63,595 nucleotides of DNA from Acidobacteriota bacterium (GTDB lineage: Bacteria > Acidobacteriota > Vicinamibacteria > Vicinamibacterales > JAFNAJ01): assembly GCA_023384575.1 (NCBI GenBank), contig JAHDVP010000001.1:55443-119037 (forward strand). The letters run 5' to 3'. The notes beneath the pieces were generated by a model, which was given only the letters and a program-made list of their open reading frames with translations, searched no databases and had not been told where the DNA came from. The translations under genes and the position numbers were made by a program. Shown here piece after piece: positions 52,653 through 60,427 of this stretch; the stretch's first letter is position 1, and every line of letters starts with the position of its first letter.

Positions 52653-54350
52653 TCAGCCTTTCAGGCCGGCCAGCGCGAGCCACGGCACCGCCAGCCACGA
52701 CGGGTGCGCCTCGAACCGGGTAGCGCGCTCGCCCAGCTCGCGGAGGTTCCGGTGGTCGGCGAACCACATCGGCGTCGGCCACATCCGGAACGGCCCGCGC
52801 ACCACCGACTTCTGCGGGTAGTCGAAGAACATCGTGTTGTGGACGAACCCGATGCCCGACCGGACGTGGTCGAGCGTGTTGCCCGGGTAGGCCCCCCAGC
52901 TCGCGACGCCGAGGGCGAAGTTGACGCCGGCCCAGACGTTCACCGCGACGCCGCCGTAGCGCAGGTCGGCGATGGCCTGCTCGACGGCCGCCCGATGCCG
53001 GCGGCCGGTGATCCCATCGACGATCAGCATCGCCGAGAGATTCCCCCAGACGTGCTCGTTGACGAACGGCACTGCCTGTCGGAGGAACGACGGCGCGTCG
53101 GACACGTCGAGGCTGACCTCGGCCAGCACGCCGCAGAAGGCCTCGCGGGTGAGCGCGTACTCACCCGCGTCCGGTGGGACGTTGGGAATCATCGTCCACG
53201 GAACGACGTGCGGCCCACCAGGCCCGAAGACCCGGGCATTCGGGTAGTGCTCGCGGAACCCGTGGTACCGCTCCTCGGCGCCAGGATAGTACGCCCGACG
53301 CGCGGGCAGCCTGACCAGCACGTCGTGCAGCCGGTCGAGGAACGCGTCGCGCTGGTCCCAGCCTCGCGCCAGCACCAGCACCTTGGCGGCGTTGCAGTTG
53401 AAGGACGCGTTGTTGGCGAGCATGCTCGCCACGTTGCGTGCCTGGTAGGTCAGGTCGGCATCCGACCAGCGCCCGGGAACGACGAGCACCGGCGTCACGC
53501 ACCCGAGCTCGGACGTCACGTGCTTGGCGAGGCGAGGCTCGCGGCGCACCCGCCGGGCCTCCTGCTCCTCGGCGGTCTCGCCCCAGACGATGGCGTCGTG
53601 GGTCCGATCCGACCCGGTGAGGTGGATGCTGTCAATCGAAGGGTGCGCACAGAGGTACTGGCCGACGTCGGCGCCGCCGGTCACGATGGCGAGGTACCCG
53701 GGTTCGACGAGCGACCGGAACGCCCTGGCGAACACGGGCGCGAGGTACTCGTTGACGGGGTTCATCTTGAGGACGACGACCTCGTCTTCGGCGAAGAGCT
53801 TGTGCGCGACGTCGAGCGGACCGATCGACGAGACGTTGCCGGCCCCGAGCACGAGGGCCGTCCGTCCGGGCCGCCGCTCTCCGGCCGCCTTCCGGCGATA
53901 GAGGGTGCCCTGGCTGGGTGGCCGCCCCGGCTCGATCCAGACTTCGACCGACATGCGCGAGTACACGAGCCACTCGCGCAGCCCGGCGGGAAAGACGTGC
54001 GCGACGATCTGCCCATCGGGCCGGGTCTCGAGACGCCTTGGCCGCGGCGCGGCGCCGGCCTCGAGCGCATCGGCCATCTGGCGCAATTGCAGCACGGTCA
54101 CGAGCGGACCCGAGAACCACTCCTCACCGGCGAGCGGCGAGGTCTGGTCGATGCCCTTCGCGACGCACCCGAGCTTCACCCAGTCGCCGGCGACGGCCAC
54201 AACGTCGTCGATGGTCCGGCGGAGCAGGGCCACTCGTTCGGACAGGTCCACCCGGATCCAGGCCTCCCTGCGCGCGGCGACGTGATCGACCACCGGGTCG
54301 AGAGTGGCAGCCAGCCGGTCGGCGGCCGACTCGGGTGTCGTGACGGTCAT
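52653..54350 (-). CDS. Aldehyde dehydrogenase superfamily protein, atypical and long
   Basis: 565 residues from the ATG at 54350 (GGGGAGA upstream), longer than the usual 480-500. ALDH features: LVLGAGNVSSIGPLDV, VVVLKMNPVNEYLAPV (cofactor Lys), SIHLTGSDRTHDAIV, active-site Glu in TSELGC and the candidate catalytic Cys C319 in NNASFNCNAAK. About 60 residues at the C-terminus (RMWPTPMWFADHRNLRELGE onward) are not typical. NAD(P)-dependent oxidation of an aldehyde or reduction of an acyl group is expected; the substrate is unknown. It is divergent from the HMG-CoA reductase operon across a 123-bp region that holds the promoter and palindrome listed here. Confidence 0.8.
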   Translation of the reverse strand: MTVTTPESAADRLAATLDPVVDHVAARREAWIRVDLSERVALLRRTIDDVVAVAGDWVKLGCVAKGIDQTSPLAGEEWFSGPLVTVLQLRQMADALEAGAAPRPRRLETRPDGQIVAHVFPAGLREWLVYSRMSVEVWIEPGRPPSQGTLYRRKAAGERRPGRTALVLGAGNVSSIGPLDVAHKLFAEDEVVVLKMNPVNEYLAPVFARAFRSLVEPGYLAIVTGGADVGQYLCAHPSIDSIHLTGSDRTHDAIVWGETAEEQEARRVRREPRLAKHVTSELGCVTPVLVVPGRWSDADLTYQARNVASMLANNASFNCNAAKVLVLARGWDQRDAFLDRLHDVLVRLPARRAYYPGAEERYHGFREHYPNARVFGPGGPHVVPWTMIPNVPPDAGEYALTREAFCGVLAEVSLDVSDAPSFLRQAVPFVNEHVWGNLSAMLIVDGITGRRHRAAVEQAIADLRYGGVAVNVWAGVNFALGVASWGAYPGNTLDHVRSGIGFVHNTMFFDYPQKSVVRGPFRMWPTPMWFADHRNLRELGERATRFEAHPSWLAVPWLALAGLKG

Positions 54351-54403
54351 GACAGTCTCCCCGGGCGGCGGGCAGGCCGCGCCCATTGGTGTCGTCCCGG
54401 TGT

Positions 54404-54432
54404 TTGGCAACACCCGGCGGATCGCATATAAC
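54404..54432 (+). promoter_or_regulatory. Sigma70-type promoter of the HMG-CoA reductase-ubiB operon
   Basis: TTGGCA (54404-54409), 17-bp spacer, TATAAC (54427-54432): five of six consensus bases in each box. Start of transcription is expected near 54438. One of the best promoter matches in the window. Confidence 0.75.
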
Positions 54433-54443
54433 AAGGGCCCTTG
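54432..54443. promoter_or_regulatory. 12-bp perfect palindrome at the predicted transcription start (candidate operator)
   Basis: CAAGGGCCCTTG is centred on the predicted +1 of the HMG-CoA reductase promoter and also lies ahead of the divergent aldehyde dehydrogenase gene. A repressor bound here would block open-complex formation. Confidence 0.45.
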
Positions 54444-54473
54444 GCACTTCGACGCTCGCGAGGCGCGTCACCC

Positions 54474-56021
54474 ATGAAGATTCCCCACCTCATCCTCCGG
54501 CAGCTCTATACCTTCGGCAGCCTGGCGTCCTCGGCCGACGGCGTCCGCTTCACGCTCAAGAACCGGCTCAGCGACGCGTCGCTCACGGGCCTGTCGCGCG
54601 TGGCCGTTGGCGGACTCGATGTCCCGCTCGACCGCGTCACGCTGGCGTCGGGCGACGACGGGCCCATCGGCGCGGCGTCGGTGTCGGGCGCCTCGCCGCT
54701 CGACTTCCCTCTGCGCCGTGCGGTCGTCGTCCACGCGGCGGGGGTGCAACTGCCCCCGGGCAAGCACGAGATCGCGCTCGCCTTCGACGTCGACCCGTTC
54801 GGCGCGCTCGCCTTCACCGTCGAGGACGCGCTCGCGGCCGACGAGCCCGCGACAGGCCGCCCGCAGCTGCCGTACGACAAGGACGACAACCAGACGCCCG
54901 CGATCATCCGCGCGCGCCAGGCGTTCGTGGAGCAGACGACCGGCGCCCCCCTGCGCCACGTCCCGCACTACTCGTTCGACCCCGCCGCGACACGGGGCAA
55001 CATCGAGAACTTCACCGGTGTCGCCCAGGTGCCGATCGGACTCGCCGGGCCACTCGTCGTCAACGGCGAGCACGCCCGGGGTGAGTTCCTCATCCCGCTC
55101 GCGACGACGGAGGGCACGCTCGTCGCGTCGTACAACCGCGGCATCAAGGTGCTCAACCTCGCCGGCGGCGTGACGTGCACGGTCGTCGACGACTGCATGC
55201 AGCGCGCACCCGTGTTCGCCTTCGACTCGGCTCGCGAGGCGCGCGACTTCCGCGACTGGGTCGATGGGCACCTCGCGCAGATCCGCGAGGCGGCCGAGGC
55301 GACGTCGAGCGTCGCCAAGCTGCTGTACGTCGACACCTACCTGGTGAACAAGTTCGCCTACCTCCGCTTCAACTTCGCCACGGGCGACGCCGCCGGTCAG
55401 AACATGGTGGGCCGCGCGACGTTCGCCGCGTGCAGCTGGATCCTCGAGCAGATCGACACCGTCAGGAAGTTCTACCTCGAGTCGAACTTCGCCACCGACA
55501 AGAAGGCCAGCCAGATCAACATCATGCGCACGCGCGGCAAGCGAGTGACGGCCGAGGCCGTCGTGCCGCGGCACGTGCTGGTCGAGGTCATGCGCGTCGA
55601 GCCCGAGAGCCTGGCCTACCATTCGAACGTCGCGACCATCGGCGCGTTCTTCTCGGGGGCGAACAACAACGGGGCCCACTCGCCAAACGGCATCACCGCG
55701 ATGTTCATCGCGACCGGCCAGGACGTCGCGAACGTCGCCGAGTCGTCGGCCGGCATCCTCTACACCGAGATCACGCCCGCGCGCGACCTGTACATCTCGC
55801 TCACGATTCCCTCGCTCATCGTCGCCACCCACGGCGGCGGGACGGGGCTCGCCACGCAGCGCGAGTGCCTGTCGATGCTCGGCTGCACCGGCCGCGGGTC
55901 GGTGCGGAAGCTCGCCGAGATCATCGCGGGCGTCGCGCTGGCGGGCGAACTCTCGCTCGGCGCCGCCATCTCGTCGCTCGACTGGGTCTCGAGCCACGAG
56001 AAGTACGGAAGGAACCGCTAG
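54474..56021 (+). CDS. Hydroxymethylglutaryl-CoA reductase with extra N-terminal domain
   Basis: 515 residues from the ATG at 54474. The catalytic part starts at about residue 140: ENFTGVAQVPIGLAGPL (E178 begins it), catalytic Glu in ATTEGTLVASYNRG, Lys in FATDKKAS, Asp in ATGQDVANVAESS, GTGLATQRECL, and a C-terminal His in SSHEKYG. These make a complete set for reduction of HMG-CoA to mevalonate with NAD(P)H. TDKKAS resembles the class I (eukaryote/archaeal) form. The first 140 residues form a beta-rich domain I do not recognise; it is soluble, so not the sterol-sensing membrane domain. The TAG stop overlaps the ubiB GTG by one base. Mevalonate would feed isoprenoids such as the menaquinone tail, if the rest of the route exists elsewhere. 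Confidence 0.9.
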   Translation: MKIPHLILRQLYTFGSLASSADGVRFTLKNRLSDASLTGLSRVAVGGLDVPLDRVTLASGDDGPIGAASVSGASPLDFPLRRAVVVHAAGVQLPPGKHEIALAFDVDPFGALAFTVEDALAADEPATGRPQLPYDKDDNQTPAIIRARQAFVEQTTGAPLRHVPHYSFDPAATRGNIENFTGVAQVPIGLAGPLVVNGEHARGEFLIPLATTEGTLVASYNRGIKVLNLAGGVTCTVVDDCMQRAPVFAFDSAREARDFRDWVDGHLAQIREAAEATSSVAKLLYVDTYLVNKFAYLRFNFATGDAAGQNMVGRATFAACSWILEQIDTVRKFYLESNFATDKKASQINIMRTRGKRVTAEAVVPRHVLVEVMRVEPESLAYHSNVATIGAFFSGANNNGAHSPNGITAMFIATGQDVANVAESSAGILYTEITPARDLYISLTIPSLIVATHGGGTGLATQRECLSMLGCTGRGSVRKLAEIIAGVALAGELSLGAAISSLDWVSSHEKYGRNR

Positions 56022-57682
56022 TGCACGATGCCGGCCACCGGGCCGTGGACGACGCGGTCGCGCCCGACACGCCGTCGCCCGGGCTCGTCCGGCGGTTCTT
56101 CACGACGGGCCGTCACCTCGGCGGCCTCGTGCTCGGCCTCCTCGTCTGGTGGGCCGAGGCGGGCCGGCGTGCCGATCCGCCCGCCCGGGGCACCACGTTC
56201 CTCCTGCAGCGGCTCTTCGCGGCGTTCGTCCGGCCGTTCCTCGATCGCTCGCTCAGGTCGCAGCCGTTTCCGGTCCAGTTCCGTCGCCGCCTCGAACTGC
56301 TCGGCCCCACCTACATCAAGCTCGGGCAGATTCTGAGCCTGCGCGAGGACCTGCTGCCGCCCGACATCACGGCGGAACTCAAGAACCTGCTCGATCGTCT
56401 GCCGGTCGTGCCGTTCGACCGCCTGGCCCGCATCATCGAGGGCGACCTCGGCCGGCCGCCAGAGCAGGTGTTCGCCTGGGTCGACCGCTCGCCCATCGGC
56501 TCGGCGTCGATCGCGCAGACCCACCGCGGCCGCACGCACGAGGGCGACGAGGTCGTCCTGAAGGTCGTCAAGCCCGGCATCCGCGAGACGCTCGAACGCG
56601 ACGCGGTGCTGCTCAAGCTGTTCGGCCGCGGGCTCCAGGCCGTGCTCTCGCGGTTCCAGCCGCGCCGGATCATCGAGGAGTTCGTCGACTACACGCTGCG
56701 CGAGGTCGACCTGCGGCGCGAGGCGGACAACGCCGAGACGTTCGCGGCCAACTTCCGCGACCTGCCCGACGTCGTATTCCCCAGGATCTACAGGAGCTAC
56801 AGCGGGCGCAACGTCCTCTGCATGGAGTTCCTCGACGGCTACAAGCCCTCCGATCCGCGGGCGCAGACGCTCGCCGACGCCGACCGTGCCCGCCTCATCG
56901 ATCTCGGCGCGGCGTCCATCATCCGGATGCTCTACCAGGACGGCTTCTTCCATGCCGACCTGCACCCGGGCAACCTCGTCGTGCTCCCGGGGCCGAGATG
57001 CGGCTTCATCGACCTCGGCATGGTGGGGCGCTTCGACGAGGAACTGCGCCGGACGCTCATGTACTACTTCTACTGCCTGGTCATCGGCGACTCGGAGAAC
57101 GCGGCGCGCTACCTGCTCGCGGTCGCCTGGCCCGGTCCTGGCGCCGACCCGGCCGGTTTCCGGCGCGACGTGGAGGACGTCTCGCGGCGCTGGTCGCACA
57201 GCGCGAACTTCCGCGATTTCTCGATCGCCCGGCTGATCCTCGAATCGGTCGGCCGCGCCGGCCGCTATCGGCTCTACTTCCCGGTCGAAACCGTGCTCAT
57301 GGTGAAGGCCCTCGTCACGTTCGAGGGCGTCGGCCAGATGCTCCGTCCCGGCTTCGACGTGGCCGCGGTCTCGCGCCCGCACATCCGCCAGATCTTCCTC
57401 AACCAGTTGAGCCCCCTCCGTTTCCTCAAGGACGGCCTCCGCTACGCTCCCGACATCGTCGACGCGCTCGCGAAGGCGCCGCTGCTCATCACGGAGGGCG
57501 TGCGGCTGGTCGAACGCAACCTGCGCGAGCCCCCTCCCGACCCGTTCAGGCCCATGCGCTCCGCGCTGCTGGCGGGCGCGTGCCTGGTCGGCGGCGTCCT
57601 CGCCCTCGTCTTGAACGGGCCCGCTCCGCTGTGGGTCGGTCTCTTCGCGATCGCCCTCCTCCTCGCGTTGCGCCGGCGGTGA
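56021..57682 (+). CDS. ubiB: UbiB/ABC1-family atypical protein kinase
   Basis: 553 residues from a GTG sharing one base with the preceding stop; GGAAGGA lies 8 nt upstream. The UbiB hallmarks are visible: K-x-G-Q motif in YIKLGQILSLREDLLP, the A-rich loop GSASIAQTHRG, ATP Lys in VVLKVVKPG, FFHADLHPGNLVVL and metal site GFIDLGMVG. Two C-terminal membrane spans (ALLAGACLVGGVLALVLN and LWVGLFAIALLLAL) anchor it. UbiB proteins are ATPases supporting quinone synthesis and lipid homeostasis. Coupling to HMG-CoA reductase suggests support for isoprenoid or quinone synthesis at the inner membrane. It is convergent with the patatin gene (7 nt gap). Confidence 0.93.
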   Translation: MHDAGHRAVDDAVAPDTPSPGLVRRFFTTGRHLGGLVLGLLVWWAEAGRRADPPARGTTFLLQRLFAAFVRPFLDRSLRSQPFPVQFRRRLELLGPTYIKLGQILSLREDLLPPDITAELKNLLDRLPVVPFDRLARIIEGDLGRPPEQVFAWVDRSPIGSASIAQTHRGRTHEGDEVVLKVVKPGIRETLERDAVLLKLFGRGLQAVLSRFQPRRIIEEFVDYTLREVDLRREADNAETFAANFRDLPDVVFPRIYRSYSGRNVLCMEFLDGYKPSDPRAQTLADADRARLIDLGAASIIRMLYQDGFFHADLHPGNLVVLPGPRCGFIDLGMVGRFDEELRRTLMYYFYCLVIGDSENAARYLLAVAWPGPGADPAGFRRDVEDVSRRWSHSANFRDFSIARLILESVGRAGRYRLYFPVETVLMVKALVTFEGVGQMLRPGFDVAAVSRPHIRQIFLNQLSPLRFLKDGLRYAPDIVDALAKAPLLITEGVRLVERNLREPPPDPFRPMRSALLAGACLVGGVLALVLNGPAPLWVGLFAIALLLALRRR

Positions 57683-57689
57683 CCGGGCC

Positions 57690-58925
57690 TCACGCCTCCT
57701 GGCGGGCCATGTAACGCTCGAGGTCGGCCAACGCCCGATCGAGCTGATCGGCAACGCCGAGCTCGCCGCGAATCTCGTCGCCGCGCGGCCCGCCATCGAG
57801 GCCGACGCCGGCCCAGAGGTCGCGTGTCGGGTCCTCGAGGACGTCGAGGCGCAGCCTCACGCCGTGCCGGGCGAACACCGGCCCGAGCTCGGCGTACCGC
57901 TTCAGCAGGTCGCGGCGCGTGGCGCGATACGCGTACTCGCAGACGGCCTTGCGCGACGAGAAGCTGAAGATGTTGGTGAAGAACATCCGGTAGTCGTCGG
58001 GCTGCGGCTCGAGCAGGACGATGTCCTGGTTCGGAAAGCGGGGGGCGTAGGCCGCCAGCCCGACACGCATCCTCGAGTGAATCAGCGTCCGGAAGGTCTG
58101 CGACATCACCGTCGGCAGGCCGTAGGTCGTCAGTCGGCGCCGCTCGACCCCGTGGGCGGCGTTGAGCGTGTCGACCGGCACGATCGGGTTGATGCAGATG
58201 ACGAGCTCGGCCCCGGCCTCGAGCGCAACCGATGCGTGCATCGTCTTGAGCAGGACGCCGTCGACGTAGTGCCGCCCCTCGATGACCACCGGCGGGTAGA
58301 GGCCTGGCAGGGCGGTGCTCGCCTGCACGGCGAGCGAGATGGGCACGTGATCCCAGCCGGGATCGCCGAAGCGGACCGCCTGGCCCGAATCGAGCTCCGT
58401 CGCGACGACGACCAGCTTGCGATCGAGCGCGCGAAAGTCGTCGGTGCGCCCCCTGATGCTGTAGATCGTCGACAGGTACTGGCGGATCGGCTCGTTGTCG
58501 AAGAGGCCCACCGGCAGCGCCCGGGTGAGACGCATCATCGACTCGAGGACCGTCTGGTCGGTGGGATGACGGATGTAGTCCCAAATCGCCTCGACCAGCA
58601 GCGAAGGGGTCATCAGGCTGCGGCGGACCAGCTCGCCGACGGCCGGCGTGAAGAAGGTCTGCGGCACGAAGGGGTGTTCGCCCGGCTCGTGCTTGACGAT
58701 GGCGCGGACGTTCTGCGCCGTGCTGATGTGGTTCGCGAGATTCGCCGTCAGGAAGGCGCCGGCACTGACGCCCACGTAGACGGGTAGCTCGTTGAAGTCG
58801 ACCCCGTCGAGCGCCTCGTCGAGGGCCCGCAGGACGCCGATCTCGTAGATCGCGCCTTCAGGCCCCCCGCCGGCGAGGGCGAGGCCGACGCGGGCCGACT
58901 GGTCCCGCGTCGCGCTGGTCAGCAT
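57690..58925 (-). CDS. Patatin-like serine hydrolase (phospholipase or granule-associated)
   Basis: 411 residues. Oxyanion loop LALAGGGPEGAIYEIGVL, nucleophile G-x-S-x-G in GVSAGAF, and the dyad Asp in HYVDGVLLK (D-G-x). Residues 160-290 include QASTALPGLYPP, typical of patatins. No signal peptide. The C-terminal third (YRMFFTNIFSFSSRKAVCEYAY) is unfamiliar. Patatins hydrolyse acyl esters; here the gene follows two phasins 18 nt downstream, so it may act at the surface of polyester granules, for example as a depolymerase or on the phospholipid coat. This is inferred from context. Confidence 0.85.
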   Translation of the reverse strand: MLTSATRDQSARVGLALAGGGPEGAIYEIGVLRALDEALDGVDFNELPVYVGVSAGAFLTANLANHISTAQNVRAIVKHEPGEHPFVPQTFFTPAVGELVRRSLMTPSLLVEAIWDYIRHPTDQTVLESMMRLTRALPVGLFDNEPIRQYLSTIYSIRGRTDDFRALDRKLVVVATELDSGQAVRFGDPGWDHVPISLAVQASTALPGLYPPVVIEGRHYVDGVLLKTMHASVALEAGAELVICINPIVPVDTLNAAHGVERRRLTTYGLPTVMSQTFRTLIHSRMRVGLAAYAPRFPNQDIVLLEPQPDDYRMFFTNIFSFSSRKAVCEYAYRATRRDLLKRYAELGPVFARHGVRLRLDVLEDPTRDLWAGVGLDGGPRGDEIRGELGVADQLDRALADLERYMARQEA

Positions 58926-58943
58926 CGGCCGCCTCCCGGGAGG

Positions 58944-59318
58944 TCAGCCCTTCGCCTTCAGGGCTTCGATCGAACGCGTCAACTGCTCGACCCGCTTGCC
59001 GAGCTCGCCAATCTCGTCCTTGGTCGGAACGCCGAGGCGGTGCAGCACCGCCGTGATCTGTGCGTCGATGAGTGCCTGGACGTTGAGCCACGCCTGCTCG
59101 GCGCCACCCGCGGCGTCCTTCACGCGGGTCACCGGCGACTGGCCCTCGTCTTCCATCTCCTGGCCCTTCTCGACCAGCGTGTGGAACAGCTTGTTGCTCT
59201 CCGCGACGAGCTTGCCGCCCTCCTGCTGCGCGAGGGCCATGGCGCCGAGGCCGGCGAGCCAGATCTTCTGGGCTGTCTCGACCATCTCGGCCGGCATCGT
59301 GGCTTCCTTAACTGGCAT
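58944..59318 (-). CDS. Phasin-family granule-associated protein (second of a pair)
   Basis: 124 residues from the ATG at 59318, or 117 from the ATG at 59297, which has the better ribosome site (AAGGA at 7 nt). All-helical: ETAQKIWLAGLGAMALAQQEGG, a coiled-coil-prone middle, and VLHRLGVPTKDEIGELGKRVEQL, the shared end of the PhaI/PhaF-like family. Phasins coat polyhydroxyalkanoate granules. Its start lies within the last 11 nt of the preceding phasin gene. Confidence 0.85.
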   Translation of the reverse strand: MPVKEATMPAEMVETAQKIWLAGLGAMALAQQEGGKLVAESNKLFHTLVEKGQEMEDEGQSPVTRVKDAAGGAEQAWLNVQALIDAQITAVLHRLGVPTKDEIGELGKRVEQLTRSIEALKAKG

Positions 59319-59706
59319 GGTGTGCGGCTCCCTTCTTCGACAGCGACTCGACCTTCGCGGTGAGCAGCTCGACGCGATGGCTCAAATCGGCGATGTCCTT
59401 GCGCGACGGCATGCCGAGCCGGCTGATGGCCGCCTTCGAGGTCTTCTGCACCGTGTCGTCGACGACGTGCACGGCCTGCTCGACGGCCTCGACGGCCTGC
59501 GCGACGACCTTGTTCACCTTCTTCGACTGGCGCGCCTGGAAATGGCGCCCCTCCTCGACGAGCATCCCGAACACGGCTTCGGTGGTCGTCCCCGCCATGC
59601 CCACGGCCCCGAGGCCCGCCAGATACACCTGCCGGCCAGCCTCGAGCACGTTGGTGGGCAGTGCCTTCACGTGCTCCTCGACCTGCTTGCCCTTCACCAT
59701 CGTCAT
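59308..59706 (-). CDS. Phasin-family granule-associated protein (first of a pair)
   Basis: 132 residues. Same layout as the next phasin: VLEAGRQVYLAGLGAVGMAG, a long amphipathic helix (VVAQAVEAVEQAVHVVDDTV), and SRLGMPSRKDIADLSHRVELL. The Lys/His-rich C-terminus (KKGAAHHAS) is not conserved. The ATG overlaps the phaR stop (ATGA), so regulator and phasin are translationally coupled. It probably coats polyhydroxyalkanoate granules. The duplicated phasins look like a tandem duplication that diverged. Confidence 0.87.
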   Translation of the reverse strand: MTMVKGKQVEEHVKALPTNVLEAGRQVYLAGLGAVGMAGTTTEAVFGMLVEEGRHFQARQSKKVNKVVAQAVEAVEQAVHVVDDTVQKTSKAAISRLGMPSRKDIADLSHRVELLTAKVESLSKKGAAHHAS

Positions 59707-60236
59707 GCTCCCTTCTTCCTGTGAGTCTTCGCGGCCGCCCTGACGGGCTCGCGCCGGGCGACGGCCACGGCCGCCGGACCACGGCCCCGGACCTTGTCGC
59801 GCGAGGTGGCCCGGCCCCGGGCCGGCTCGTGCGCATCGATTTCCTCCAGGACGGCCTCGAGGCGCTCAAGACGACGCCGCAGCTCCTCGGTTTCGTCGCG
59901 GACGCGGCGCAGCGGGCCCACGCGGTCGACCGAGGCCTGGAGGAGCCGGTCGACGCCCTGCTGGATCGACTCGACGCCGGTCGCGACGACCTGCTCGCCG
60001 CGCCGGATCAGGTCGTGCAGGAAGGCGCTCGAGAACGGGGGCTGCCCCCGCTTGCCTTCCTCGAGGATCACCTGTGTCAGCGTCTGGGACGTGACGTCGT
60101 CCGCGGTCTGGTTGTCGACCACCTGGACCTCCTGGCCCTGCCGCACCCAGTCGCCGATTTCCTCGAGCGACACGTAGCGGCTTTCCTCGGTGTCGTAGAG
60201 CTTTCGGCTCCCGTAGCGCTTGATGACTCTGATCAC
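59703..60236 (-). CDS. phaR: PHA accumulation regulator, DNA-binding (PhaR-like)
   Basis: 177 residues from the GTG at 60236, chosen because AAGGAG lies 6 nt upstream. The diagnostic N-terminus RVIKRYGSRKLYDTEESRYV, then EEIGDWVRQGQEVQVVDNQT and DVTSQTLTQVILEEGK, is the conserved PHA-accumulation DNA-binding domain. Residues 85-135 form a long coiled coil. The last 40 residues are Arg/Lys-rich and disordered. PhaR binds both DNA and PHA granules and represses phasin genes until polymer appears. It leads the phasin operon, and its own promoter holds two palindromes that are good candidates for its binding sites. Confidence 0.92.
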   Translation of the reverse strand: MIRVIKRYGSRKLYDTEESRYVSLEEIGDWVRQGQEVQVVDNQTADDVTSQTLTQVILEEGKRGQPPFSSAFLHDLIRRGEQVVATGVESIQQGVDRLLQASVDRVGPLRRVRDETEELRRRLERLEAVLEEIDAHEPARGRATSRDKVRGRGPAAVAVARREPVRAAAKTHRKKGA

Positions 60237-60282
60237 GCTGTGCTCCTTGCGCGGTGCCGGGACCGCCCCCGGGAATCCAGGA

Positions 60283-60337
60283 ATGCCGCACCGCGGCATC
60301 ACAGGGGGACTATACCGCAGCGCGGCATCGATGTCCA
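60283..60337 (-). promoter_or_regulatory. phaR promoter with two 17-bp palindromic operators
   Basis: On the minus strand: -35 TGGACA (60332-60337), 17-bp spacer, -10 TATAGT (60309-60314). A palindrome ATGCCGC-N3-GCGGCAT lies at 60283-60299 (perfect). A second copy, with one mismatch, lies at 60312-60328 in the spacer between the boxes. Centres are 29 bp apart. Occupied sites would block RNA polymerase. Confidence 0.8.
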
Positions 60338-60427
60338 ACCACTGGAGGCACGGAGCCGGCGGTCCTGTCAGGACACCACGGAGGCGGCTGCGCCGGGGCC
60401 GGTGGGGTGGATTCGGGGACCGAATGC

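Noticed and set aside
60362-60374. GTCCTG-T-CAGGAC as a terminator after the amidohydrolase gene
   Set aside because: A one-base loop and no T-run make a poor terminator; it may be chance in GC-rich DNA.
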